Of a stretch of DNA of 6,059 nt, positions 1 through 6,030 are shown piece after piece (position 1 is the stretch's first letter; every line of letters starts with the position of its first letter). A model generated the notes under the pieces. The model was not told the DNA's origin. It did not search any database and worked only from the letters and a program-made list of their open reading frames with translations. The DNA is from Deferribacterales bacterium UBA4806. Its GTDB lineage: Bacteria > Chrysiogenota > Deferribacteres > Deferribacterales > UBA228. The translations under genes and the position numbers were made by a program. Location of the stretch: contig DHGE01000092.1 of NCBI GenBank assembly GCA_002402635.1, positions 16,636 to 22,694 of the forward strand, in the 5' to 3' direction.

Positions 1-1916
1 ATTAATCGCGGATGTATCATCACATTATATCGTGGCAGTTTATACTTTTCCTCTAAGGTAGTAAATCTCTTTATTACCTCATCTCTGACATTCTCATCTA
101 AATACTGCCCATAGGTTTCTATTAATTCTTTAGCAGCTGCCCCATCAGCTTCAGATTTGATTCTCTGCACTTCTGTTAAGAGTTTGCCAACCCCCTCACG
201 CATGCCATCAATATTGTTTACTATAAAATAGGTCTTCCCATTTATATTTTTCTGCTCTATTGCTCCTGTATTAGCCATAATATATCTTACTATCATGTTC
301 TCTGCAGCCCTATGAGCTTCAACAATTTCAGTGGCATCAGGAAAATTTCTAAGCATTGTGAGGGTTCCTCTGACAAAGTCTCTGTAGCCAGCCTCTGCTG
401 CCTGCCTCGATAAAATTCCAAGTTCTGCTGTCTTTGGGTCTAACATATTCCATAAAGCTACAAGATCAGCCCTTGCCTCCTCTAATGTGTTGTAGTAACC
501 TCCTATAACGTCTGATGGATTTACGCCTTCCTTGCCAGGCGCCATTTTCCCACCACCGTGCCCCGTGATCTCATGAAAATATACCAACACCTTATAGGCA
601 TCGTCTTCATATTTTAAAGCATCTTCTACCTCATCAGGTAGTGCAAATTCTTCTAATGTATGAACCCCAAATGCTCTATTATAACCTATGTTTCTGGCAT
701 CCAAAGTATTAACCAATTGAACTGCCTTTGAACCATATTTATCACGTAAATAACCCTCGTTTGGAAGATTTATGCCTGTTATGCAGCAAGTCTGTGCATC
801 TCCAATTTCTGTCAGTATATTAATGGATTTTGCAACAGGTATATTTGTCCACTCCTTTTTATACTTATCATCCCATGGGGCATTATTTTCAAAGTACTGT
901 GCATTTTCTGCCACGGCTGTTTGTTTTTTTGTTTCCTCCACATTCACATAATTTACAATGCCTTCATAGGAGCCCTTCATATTCAATGGATCGTGATACA
1001 CTTCCACAAACCCTAAAACAAAATCTACATCAGGGTTGTCTAAAAGCCAATCTCTATTAAATAAATGCCAATCGTAAACATCGCCTTGCAACAGATATTT
1101 TTTTAGTATATTTATATAATTCTTCTGATTATCTGTGGCATAAGGAATTGCTTTATCTAAATAATATACTATCCTGTTAATTTCTTTTCTAAATAACTCA
1201 ATAGGAAATTGTTCAACAATCCTTTTGCTTCTTTCAAATAAACTAAATGCTTTAGTTACTCTTGTATTAAGTCCTATCTCGCCTAAAACATTGCCCTCAC
1301 TATCATAGTGCTTTCTGCCATTATAATTATTATAGAAATTTAATACTTCCTCTGTAGTAACTCCTGAATAAAAATTGACACTACTTTCCTCAACACTCCC
1401 GGTCTTTACAAGATACGGCTCAAAATTTGAATCAAAAATCGTCTTCTCTAATCTCTTTAATTGATTAACATTAATATTTGCACCGTTTTTATTAGCAATT
1501 TCAGCTGCCAAATATAATTCTTGTGGAGTAAATTTTGGCTTTATCTTTGAATAATCCGTATTTGTGTCATAGTTTGTCCCGAAATTCCAGAACAAATATG
1601 TATAGTATTTTATATTGTCAAGAAGATTTCTATCAATACCATTACTATTAATTAATATTTTATCCAAATTATCTCTTAAATTTAGACCATCTTTGTGCAT
1701 CTGTTTGAAGAAAATATCCCTACCAGCAATAGTAGCATTTGCCATGTAATAAGCAAACAGCTTCTCTTTGTTGCTTAAATTTTCAAACCCATCAGCATAA
1801 GATCTATATACTACAATATCTTTTAATACCTCATCTACATATTCTCGAGCATCTTCAGCATATGAAAAGTAGGAATAACAAATAAATATCAATAAAAGCG
1901 TAAAAATTCTTTTCAT
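1..1916 (-). CDS. Exported dipeptidyl peptidase III-like zinc peptidase (family M49), C-terminus cut by window edge
   Basis: Reading the minus strand from ATG at 1916 gives 638 codons with no stop before position 1, so the 3' end is outside the window. M49 enzymes remove dipeptides from peptide N-termini using one zinc. The zinc motif is HEITGH at residues 448-453 (H448 and H453 ligands, E449 catalytic), followed by GGGK. The second motif EEARAD is at 479-484, with E480 the likely third ligand. Other family blocks recognised by eye against human DPP3 are GFVEVYHDP (302-310), GINLPN (380-385) and EAH (533-535). Residues 1-20 form a signal peptide ending SYA, so the enzyme is probably periplasmic rather than cytosolic; Cys13 lies in the hydrophobic core without a proper lipobox. 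A G-rich ribosome site (1921-1925) precedes the ATG and supports this start. Bacterial homologues are usually a little under 700 residues, so only a few tens of residues should be missing. Family assignment is firm; the physiological substrate is unknown. Confidence 0.93.
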   Translation of the reverse strand, partial: MKRIFTLLLIFICYSYFSYAEDAREYVDEVLKDIVVYRSYADGFENLSNKEKLFAYYMANATIAGRDIFFKQMHKDGLNLRDNLDKILINSNGIDRNLLDNIKYYTYLFWNFGTNYDTNTDYSKIKPKFTPQELYLAAEIANKNGANINVNQLKRLEKTIFDSNFEPYLVKTGSVEESSVNFYSGVTTEEVLNFYNNYNGRKHYDSEGNVLGEIGLNTRVTKAFSLFERSKRIVEQFPIELFRKEINRIVYYLDKAIPYATDNQKNYINILKKYLLQGDVYDWHLFNRDWLLDNPDVDFVLGFVEVYHDPLNMKGSYEGIVNYVNVEETKKQTAVAENAQYFENNAPWDDKYKKEWTNIPVAKSINILTEIGDAQTCCITGINLPNEGYLRDKYGSKAVQLVNTLDARNIGYNRAFGVHTLEEFALPDEVEDALKYEDDAYKVLVYFHEITGHGGGKMAPGKEGVNPSDVIGGYYNTLEEARADLVALWNMLDPKTAELGILSRQAAEAGYRDFVRGTLTMLRNFPDATEIVEAHRAAENMIVRYIMANTGAIEQKNINGKTYFIVNNIDGMREGVGKLLTEVQRIKSEADGAAAKELIETYGQYLDENVRDEVIKRFTTLEEKYKLPRYNVMIHPRL

Positions 1917-1925
1917 AATTCCCCC

Positions 1926-1954
1926 TTGCCTCTCACCCTTTTTTATTATATTTT
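1926..1954 (+). promoter_or_regulatory. Weak candidate promoter for the lolA-like gene
   Basis: TTGCCT (1926-1931), a 17-bp gap and TATTTT (1949-1954) make a poor sigma70-type match. TATTAT at 1944-1949 is a better -10 hexamer but has no well-spaced -35. The site overlaps the divergent promoter of the M49 gene, so the two could interfere. It is proposed mainly because the gene heads its own transcript here. Confidence 0.22.
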
Positions 1955-1977
1955 ATCAAAAATAATTAAAATAACAA
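1945..1977 (-). promoter_or_regulatory. Putative promoter of the M49 peptidase gene
   Basis: On the minus strand a perfect TATAAT lies at 1950-1945, about 30 bp before the start codon, but no good -35 sits 17 bp above it. An alternative pairing is TTGTTA (1977-1972), 16 bp, TAAAAT (1955-1950). The 76-bp gap to the divergent lolA gene must hold the start signals of both genes unless they are read from further away. The location is plausible; the exact boxes are uncertain because the DNA is very AT-rich. Confidence 0.4.
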
Positions 1978-1992
1978 CAAAAGGTTATATCT

Positions 1993-2589
1993 ATGAAAAA
2001 AATTATATTATTAATACTTTTTCTATCGCTCACCTGTACATTATTATTTGCTCAGGATGAAAAACTTATTGATTCACTGAAAAAAATAAACACTTTAAAG
2101 GCTCAATTTACGCAGGTGACCAGTATTGCAGGAGTTGGAGAAGATACTTATGAAGGCAATCTCTATCTTTTAAAGGGTGAAAAAATATTATGGGATTACA
2201 ATCTCCCTCACAGACAATTCTATTTATTTACAAAGGATGAACTATCCTATTATGATTCAATGACGAAACAGCTTGTTAAGCAAAAAGCAGAAAACTTGGG
2301 TGTAGAAAATATTGTATTCAGGCTTCTTATGGAGCCATCTGATATAAAAAGCACATTTTTCGTAGTAGTTATGAACAATGAACAATTTAAACTCTACCCA
2401 AAGGAGAGTATTGGACTACAATACATAGAAATCACACTTAAAGATGATATAATTAAAAAGATAGTCAGCAGAGATGACCAGGGGAATAACACTGAAATTA
2501 CCTTAAATAATCTTTCAATTAACAAACCCTTTGATAAATCAGTTTTTGAAGTAAAAGTTCCTGAAGACACAGAAGTTTTCATCTATTAA
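1993..2589 (+). CDS. lolA: LolA-like outer-membrane lipoprotein carrier protein
   Basis: The 198-residue product fits LolA, the periplasmic chaperone that takes lipoproteins from the LolCDE exporter at the inner membrane to the outer membrane. A signal peptide occupies residues 1-20 (cleavage after LLFA, mature start QDEK), leaving about 178 residues, the normal LolA size. Family features are the N-terminal helix with L-KKINTLKAQFTQ (29-41), the strand pattern GNLYLLKGEKILWDYNLP (55-72), a Tyr-Asp turn (87-88) and a C-terminal half matching E. coli LolA from FKLYPK (132-137) to the FEVKVPEDTEV end. The usual Arg-Pro before the conserved Trp is replaced by KGEK (61-64). Ribosome binding looks modest (AAGG at 1981-1984, 8 nt before ATG). 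It stands alone: divergent from the M49 gene and closed by a terminator 29 bp after its stop. No LolB or LolCDE gene is in view. A related LolA-fold carrier for another lipid is possible. Confidence 0.88.
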   Translation: MKKIILLILFLSLTCTLLFAQDEKLIDSLKKINTLKAQFTQVTSIAGVGEDTYEGNLYLLKGEKILWDYNLPHRQFYLFTKDELSYYDSMTKQLVKQKAENLGVENIVFRLLMEPSDIKSTFFVVVMNNEQFKLYPKESIGLQYIEITLKDDIIKKIVSRDDQGNNTEITLNNLSINKPFDKSVFEVKVPEDTEVFIY

Positions 2590-2618
2590 CCTTTTAGCTT
2601 GACCACCTTCACTTACAG

Positions 2619-2647
2619 TTACTCCCAACCTACGAGGTTGGGAGTAA
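2619..2647 (+). terminator. Hairpin terminator after the lolA-like gene
   Basis: A perfect 12-bp inverted repeat (TTACTCCCAACC at 2619-2630, GGTTGGGAGTAA at 2636-2647) encloses a 5-nt loop, TACGA. It begins 29 bp after the lolA stop and is followed by TTT and AT-rich DNA. The U tract is short, but the long GC-containing stem makes intrinsic termination likely. It should insulate lolA from the TPR gene downstream. Confidence 0.8.
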
Positions 2648-2687
2648 TTTAAAATTGTGAAAAAATGTATTAATTTTGTAACCTTTA

Positions 2688-2716
2688 TTGACTTAGCAAG
2701 ATTTAATCAATAAAAT
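2688..2716 (+). promoter_or_regulatory. Sigma70-type promoter of the long TPR gene
   Basis: TTGACT (2688-2693), exactly 17 bp, then TAAAAT (2711-2716): each box matches consensus at five of six bases with ideal spacing. Transcription would start near 2723, giving a leader of about 25 nt before the ATG at 2748. It lies downstream of the lolA terminator, so the TPR gene has its own transcript. Confidence 0.65.
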
Positions 2717-2736
2717 ATAACATAAATAATGTTATA
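2716..2736 (+). promoter_or_regulatory. Operator-like palindrome at the start of the TPR transcript
   Basis: TATAACAT (2716-2723) and ATGTTATA (2729-2736) form a perfect 8-bp inverted repeat around a 5-bp spacer. It begins at the last base of the -10 box, spans the predicted transcription start and ends in the Shine-Dalgarno AAGGA (2736-2740). That position suits a repressor site; part of it could also fold in the leader RNA. Its AT content makes chance palindromy possible. No regulator gene is in the window. Confidence 0.45.
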
Positions 2737-2747
2737 AGGAATTAAAA

Positions 2748-3770
2748 ATGACAAAGAAACTTATCACACTAACAGCATTATTATTAGTGTTTTTTATAAG
2801 CATTAGGTCATTAAATGCTCAATATGATGAGGAAATTAGATATGCACTGGCTCTGGAGAAAAGACAAGAATATTGCACTGAAAAATATAATATTTATCTG
2901 GATTGGGCTAAATTTATTCAACCCTTAACGGATTTAGATCAGAAAAACATTAATAAAATCTCAAATTTATACTGTATGTCCACTTTCTATGAAGATAATG
3001 GTAAGTTAGATGAAGCCATGCAAAATTATTTAAATATATTGGACTTGGCACCAAATTTTATTGATATAATTATAAAGGTAGGTGATTTTTATAAAAATTA
3101 TTTCAATGATTATGATATGGCAACTGTTTATTATAACGACGCTTTAAAAAATATAGATATTTATTTAACAAACAATATTTCATTCTTAAACCCGTATACA
3201 GAAACATTTGATAAAATTATTAATATCTACAAAAATCTTGAATTGAATGATGATACTATAAAAAAATATGATGAGATGCTTATCAAATTAGAAAACATGT
3301 TAAAAAATCCAGCTTATACAGACTCTATCGATTTAATAACTAACTCTAAAATTAAATATATGCTTGGAAAAGCTGAAATATCGAAAATGAATGATGCAAT
3401 AAAAATATATGAAAACATATTATTTGATATCGATCCTAATAATAAAGAAGTAATAAAACAACTTGCCCAAACATATTATGAGTTGGGACTGCTAAATGAA
3501 ACAAAGGCTTTACTAGAGTACTCACCAGTAGACAACTTGTTATTAGGTAAAGTTTACTTTGATTTAGGTGAATATGACAAGGCATTGGCCACTTTTAACA
3601 CAATTTTAAAAAGTAATAGTAATAATGCAGAAGCATACTACTATAGAGGACAAATTTATTTAATTAAAGGCTCATGTAACAAAGCAAAAAATGACTTCCA
3701 AAAAGCAAAATCAATTAACCCTGAAATTGTAAAACAAAAGGGATTCGATTGGAGTAATTTAAAGTGTTAA
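2748..3770 (+). CDS. Exported TPR-repeat protein (long paralogue)
   Basis: This 340-residue protein has a signal peptide (1-24, ending SLNA) and then helical tetratricopeptide-like repeats, which usually mediate protein-protein contacts. Recognisable units lie at about 72-104 (LYCMSTFY through LAPN), 105-138, 201-232, 233-260, 262-292 and 293-326; the last two are the most canonical (GEYDKALATF, then AEAYYYRGQIY). Residues 140-200 are helical with no clear repeat. Cysteines are at 43, 76, 310 and 340, the last being the C-terminal residue. C43 and C76 match C41 and C67 of the convergent short TPR protein, and the first 140 or so residues of both align, so they are paralogues. AAGGA sits 7 nt before the ATG and supports this start. 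The gene is monocistronic, with its own promoter and an operator-like palindrome. A periplasmic scaffold or adaptor role is likely; the specific function is not recognised. Confidence 0.85.
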   Translation: MTKKLITLTALLLVFFISIRSLNAQYDEEIRYALALEKRQEYCTEKYNIYLDWAKFIQPLTDLDQKNINKISNLYCMSTFYEDNGKLDEAMQNYLNILDLAPNFIDIIIKVGDFYKNYFNDYDMATVYYNDALKNIDIYLTNNISFLNPYTETFDKIINIYKNLELNDDTIKKYDEMLIKLENMLKNPAYTDSIDLITNSKIKYMLGKAEISKMNDAIKIYENILFDIDPNNKEVIKQLAQTYYELGLLNETKALLEYSPVDNLLLGKVYFDLGEYDKALATFNTILKSNSNNAEAYYYRGQIYLIKGSCNKAKNDFQKAKSINPEIVKQKGFDWSNLKC

Positions 3771-3930
3771 TTGTAAACAACATATACAAGTAAAAATATA
3801 TATATTATTTGATATTGACTTGCTGCACTATTTTAACAGTCAAAGCTATAATTGTGTTTTTATCTGGTATTTGAGATAATTTAACAAAGTTTTAAATCTA
3901 GAATTAAGGATTAACATATGCTAAATTATA
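3771..3930. other. Convergent intergenic spacer without a clear terminator
   Basis: This 160-bp AT-rich gap separates two genes that face each other. Only weak inverted repeats are present: TTGACT/AGTCAA (3815-3820 and 3838-3843, 17-nt loop) and TTATCT/AGATAA (3860-3865 and 3874-3879, 8-nt loop). Neither is followed by a proper T run on either strand, and no small gene or promoter pair was convincing. Confidence 0.5.
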
Positions 3931-4539
3931 TTATTGCTTATTATAAATTTTGTATTTTATTTCATTAATATATTTAATAATTAAACATTTTTTATCTGGT
4001 TTAATTGAAGTTTCACTCAGTGCTTCAAGCTCGTCCAATAATTTCTTTCTTTCAATAGTAGCAACTTCTTCTAAATTTTTACTTTCATAGGCTTCAATAT
4101 AGTCATTATATGTATTTACATATGTTTCCAGATATTTGCAACTCCCTTTAAATAATAGTTTTAATTTGTTAAGTGCTTTATAAAGATAAAGAATAGTAAA
4201 GTCTAAGTCTCCCACAATGCCATAAAGATCAGATAATTCTATGTAGGCCTCAATAAAATTACTATCTCTTTTTATTACTTCTTTATAATACTCTATTGCA
4301 GTGTCATAATCTTCCTCACTCCTGTAAAATTCTGCCATACAATATACATATAAGGTATCTGATTTTTTAGGAATAACAATAAAGTCTCTTCCAGGATAAT
4401 TTTGAAATGTGTTCAAGCAAAAATTTTCTCTTGCTTTAAGTCGCAATTGGAACTGTTTGTCTGCCACATCAGTGGCATATACAATATTTGTATTAAACAT
4501 AAAAAGGGCAAATACAAAAAACATATATATTTTTTTCAT
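3931..4539 (-). CDS. Exported TPR-repeat protein (short paralogue), second gene of the S8 operon
   Basis: The chosen start is the ATG at 4539, giving 202 residues that open with a standard signal peptide (MKKIYMFF, hydrophobic to about residue 22, ending VYA). The frame is open 26 codons further up to an ATG at 4617, but that start would bury the signal peptide and overlap the S8 gene, so it is rejected. Two TPR-like units lie at about 62-95 (VYCMAEFY to DSNFIEAY) and 96-128; the rest is charged helix. Cysteines are at 41, 67, 134 and 185. It aligns with the N-terminal part of the convergent 340-residue TPR protein, including the YCM-x-x-FY and NFI blocks (about 11 identities in 33 by hand), but lacks the later repeats. 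It follows the S8 gene by 43 bp on the same strand, so they are probably cotranscribed. GAGG (4554-4551) is the likely ribosome site, rather far (11 nt) from the ATG. It may be a periplasmic partner of the peptidase; function not recognised. Confidence 0.82.
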   Translation of the reverse strand: MKKIYMFFVFALFMFNTNIVYATDVADKQFQLRLKARENFCLNTFQNYPGRDFIVIPKKSDTLYVYCMAEFYRSEEDYDTAIEYYKEVIKRDSNFIEAYIELSDLYGIVGDLDFTILYLYKALNKLKLLFKGSCKYLETYVNTYNDYIEAYESKNLEEVATIERKKLLDELEALSETSIKPDKKCLIIKYINEIKYKIYNKQ

Positions 4540-4575
4540 TGAATAATGAACCTCGGAGGTTAAACCCAGGAGGTT
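4535..4575 (-). promoter_or_regulatory. Structured translation-initiation region of the short TPR gene
   Basis: Read on the minus strand, the S8-TPR gap has two AACCTCC copies 14 bp apart (4575-4569 and 4561-4555), then GAGGTT (4554-4549), which contains the putative Shine-Dalgarno. Either AACCTC copy could pair with GAGGTT; the near one allows only a 4-bp AACC/GGTT stem with a 5-nt loop, the far one a 6-bp stem with a 15-nt loop. Immediately after, TTCATT (4550-4545) and AATGAA (4540-4535) form a 6-bp stem with a 4-nt loop that includes the start codon. Translation may therefore depend on ribosomes arriving from the S8 gene. The repeats are seen; regulation is inferred. Confidence 0.4.
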
Positions 4576-4762
4576 GATATGGTTATCGGCCGCAGATTTT
4601 TTTGCGAAGCTCAACATTCAGGTGGTAATCTTTCTCACCTGCATCAATATCTCTTGTGATTAAACCTATAAGGTTGCCCAATTCATTTCTACCTTCACCT
4701 GATAATCTTGTTATCCCATCGTGTGTCATTCCATAAAAAGCCTTTGTTAAACCATATAGGTT
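4549..4762. repeat. Cluster of four AACC-N5-GGTT palindromic motifs
   Basis: The 13-bp pattern AACC-N5-GGTT occurs at 4549-4561, 4563-4575, 4663-4675 and 4750-4762, the first two separated by a single base. A fifth copy at 2627-2639 forms the top of the lolA terminator; its minus-strand counterpart at 4561-4549 differs from it at one of 13 bases. On the minus strand three copies encode Asn-Leu-x-Gly-Leu: NLYGLT (S8 residues 405-410), NLIGLI (434-439), and NLLGLT in the frame that leads into the TPR gene. The repetition may thus be a protein repeat, a DNA motif, or both. Confidence 0.5.
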
Positions 4763-5974
4763 ATCATTACTCATATAACTATCCAGTAACATCTGCTTTA
4801 CCTGCAAATGGTTGCATTCGGGGTATAATAAACTGGCAATAGTATAGATAGCTGAAGTAATTGCGGTAGCCGATGACGTAGAATTTGGAGAACCCCCACT
4901 TGTTAAATAAAAGCCTTTTGTTGTTTTATAGTTATAATCAAAAAGCTTTGTTGCTTTTTCGGCAACTGTAAAAATATCTACAGTATTTTTCCCAACGTTA
5001 GACAGCCATGCTCTCACTGCATTATAGCTGGCTGCTGCTGCTACCACTATGCCATTTGGTTGATTAAATGATGCTGGAAATTGAGGTTGTAGATCAATAT
5101 CATGCAGATCATTACCAGCAGCTACAACATACCCTATACCTGTATCATTTAATTTTTTTAATTTTGCTTCATAAGCACCCTTGCCAAAGGTTGTATCATA
5201 ACCAAAATAATTGTCACCAGGGAACCCCGCACGAAAGCTCATATTAACAGCCACGATATTTATAAGTCCCTTTGCCTTCATATCAATAACATAATCAAGG
5301 GCATCTCTCTCTGCTATACTTAAACGGGTATCATCATATGAAATACCTTTATGATATCCTGTAAGTGGGAGTATTTTTACCTCATCAGGCAAAATGCCAT
5401 GCCATCCATTATTATTATCCTGCTCAGCACCAGCTAACAGTGCCATATAATGGCCGTGATACTCAGGATTACTCAAAAACAGGTCGGTAGGTGGATATTT
5501 TGTGCCGTATAGCATTGCTCCTGTTGTTTCAGCTATAGGACTTCTGCCGCCACTTACTGGATAAACCTTTTTATCAATAAAATTCATTATGCTATAGTCG
5601 TCCACCCAACCATTACCATCATCGTCTTTACCATTGTTAGCTTTTTCACCACTCTCACCTTCATTTCTCCAGATTCTGTTTGTTAAATCCTTATCAAATG
5701 GATCATAATCTCCATCTAATATGGCTAATACTGGTAGAGCAGCTTTAATAGCTTTATATTTATCTAATATCTCCTTTTTATGTTCTTGAAAGTAATTGTA
5801 ATATGGAAGATAACCAATGTCTTCCATATTATTTTTTTCATTGTGCAGATAGGTTTGATATTTAAAATATGGGTCATTGGGGTAATACCTTATTAATTGT
5901 CCCATTTGACCCATAAGATTTATATTGAAAAGAAAAAATATTAACAATATTAAATAAAAAATCCCCTTTCTCAT
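4583..5974 (-). CDS. Exported divergent subtilisin-like serine peptidase (family S8)
   Basis: The 463-residue product has a signal peptide (about 1-23) and a subtilase fold, so it probably acts as a serine endopeptidase outside the cytoplasm. The triad can be placed in order: D87 in LAILDGDYD, H173 in YHGHYMALLAG and S367 in NSTSSATA, with oxyanion Asn N288 in VVAAGND. Between Asp and His is the acidic loop NNGKDDDGNGWVDD (113-126), common in S8 proteins and suggestive of calcium binding. All four motifs are off-consensus: D-G-D rather than D-(S/T)-G, HGHYM rather than HGTHV, STSSAT rather than GTSMASP. Activity or specificity may therefore be altered. Only about 55 residues lie between the signal and the catalytic domain, too few for a clear inhibitor-type propeptide. 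The start is supported by GGAGG (5986-5982) 7 nt ahead and by a good promoter. It leads an operon with the short TPR gene. A 7-A run near its end raises the possibility of a frameshifted C-terminus. Confidence 0.87.
   Translation of the reverse strand: MRKGIFYLILLIFFLFNINLMGQMGQLIRYYPNDPYFKYQTYLHNEKNNMEDIGYLPYYNYFQEHKKEILDKYKAIKAALPVLAILDGDYDPFDKDLTNRIWRNEGESGEKANNGKDDDGNGWVDDYSIMNFIDKKVYPVSGGRSPIAETTGAMLYGTKYPPTDLFLSNPEYHGHYMALLAGAEQDNNNGWHGILPDEVKILPLTGYHKGISYDDTRLSIAERDALDYVIDMKAKGLINIVAVNMSFRAGFPGDNYFGYDTTFGKGAYEAKLKKLNDTGIGYVVAAGNDLHDIDLQPQFPASFNQPNGIVVAAAASYNAVRAWLSNVGKNTVDIFTVAEKATKLFDYNYKTTKGFYLTSGGSPNSTSSATAITSAIYTIASLLYPECNHLQVKQMLLDSYMSNDNLYGLTKAFYGMTHDGITRLSGEGRNELGNLIGLITRDIDAGEKDYHLNVELRKKICGR
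4597..4603 (-). other. Seven-A run at the end of the S8 gene, possible frameshift point
   Basis: On the minus strand, codons 457-460 of the S8 gene read CGC AAA AAA ATC, a run of seven A. The gene then stops four codons later (ICGR, stop). Losing one A, or a +1 slip, continues as KKSAADNHINLLGLTS and stays open through the TPR start codon. This may be an indel, a sequencing error, slippage, or coincidence. Confidence 0.4.
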
Positions 5975-6001
5975 TTATCTGCCTCCAGCTATAATAATTA
6001 A

Positions 6002-6030
6002 ATTATTGCAATTACTCATAAAAGTGTCAA
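6002..6030 (-). promoter_or_regulatory. Sigma70-type promoter of the S8-TPR operon
   Basis: On the minus strand a perfect TTGACA (6030-6025), 17 bp, and AATAAT (6007-6002, five of six matches) form a strong-looking promoter. Transcription would begin near 5995, leaving a leader of about 20 nt that contains the GGAGG ribosome site (5986-5982). No operator-like repeat is obvious. This is the best promoter match in the window and should drive both genes. Confidence 0.75.

Noticed and set aside
830..1060. A 76-codon plus-strand open frame
   Set aside because: It lies wholly antisense to the well-supported M49 gene, has no signal or domain, and its composition fits a shadow of the opposite strand.
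1857..2052. Cysteines near the N-termini of the M49 and LolA-like proteins as lipoprotein anchors
   Set aside because: Cys13 (IFIC) and Cys15 (SLTC) sit inside the hydrophobic core and lack a small residue pattern typical of a lipobox; ordinary signal peptidase sites (SYA, LFA) follow.
2394..2582. A 62-codon minus-strand open frame
   Set aside because: It is antisense within the lolA-like gene, with no ribosome site or recognisable protein features.
3815..3854. TTGACT followed by TATAAT as a promoter in the convergent spacer
   Set aside because: The gap between the boxes is about 26 bp, far from the usual 17, and no gene begins downstream on the plus strand.
3815..3879. Two small inverted repeats as a bidirectional terminator between the convergent genes
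   Set aside because: Stems are only 6 bp and AT-rich, one loop is 17 nt, and neither has an adjacent T run on either strand.
3859..4000. Direct repeat of TTTTTATCTGGT in the convergent spacer and in the end of the short TPR gene
   Set aside because: Only two copies of 12 AT-rich bases, one inside coding sequence, with no flanking similarity; chance is sufficient.
4540..4617. A 26-residue N-terminal extension of the short TPR protein from ATG at 4617
   Set aside because: It would overlap the S8 gene end and place a typical signal peptide in mid-protein. The ATG at 4539 starts exactly at MKK plus the hydrophobic core. The extension is discussed instead as possible lost S8 coding sequence.
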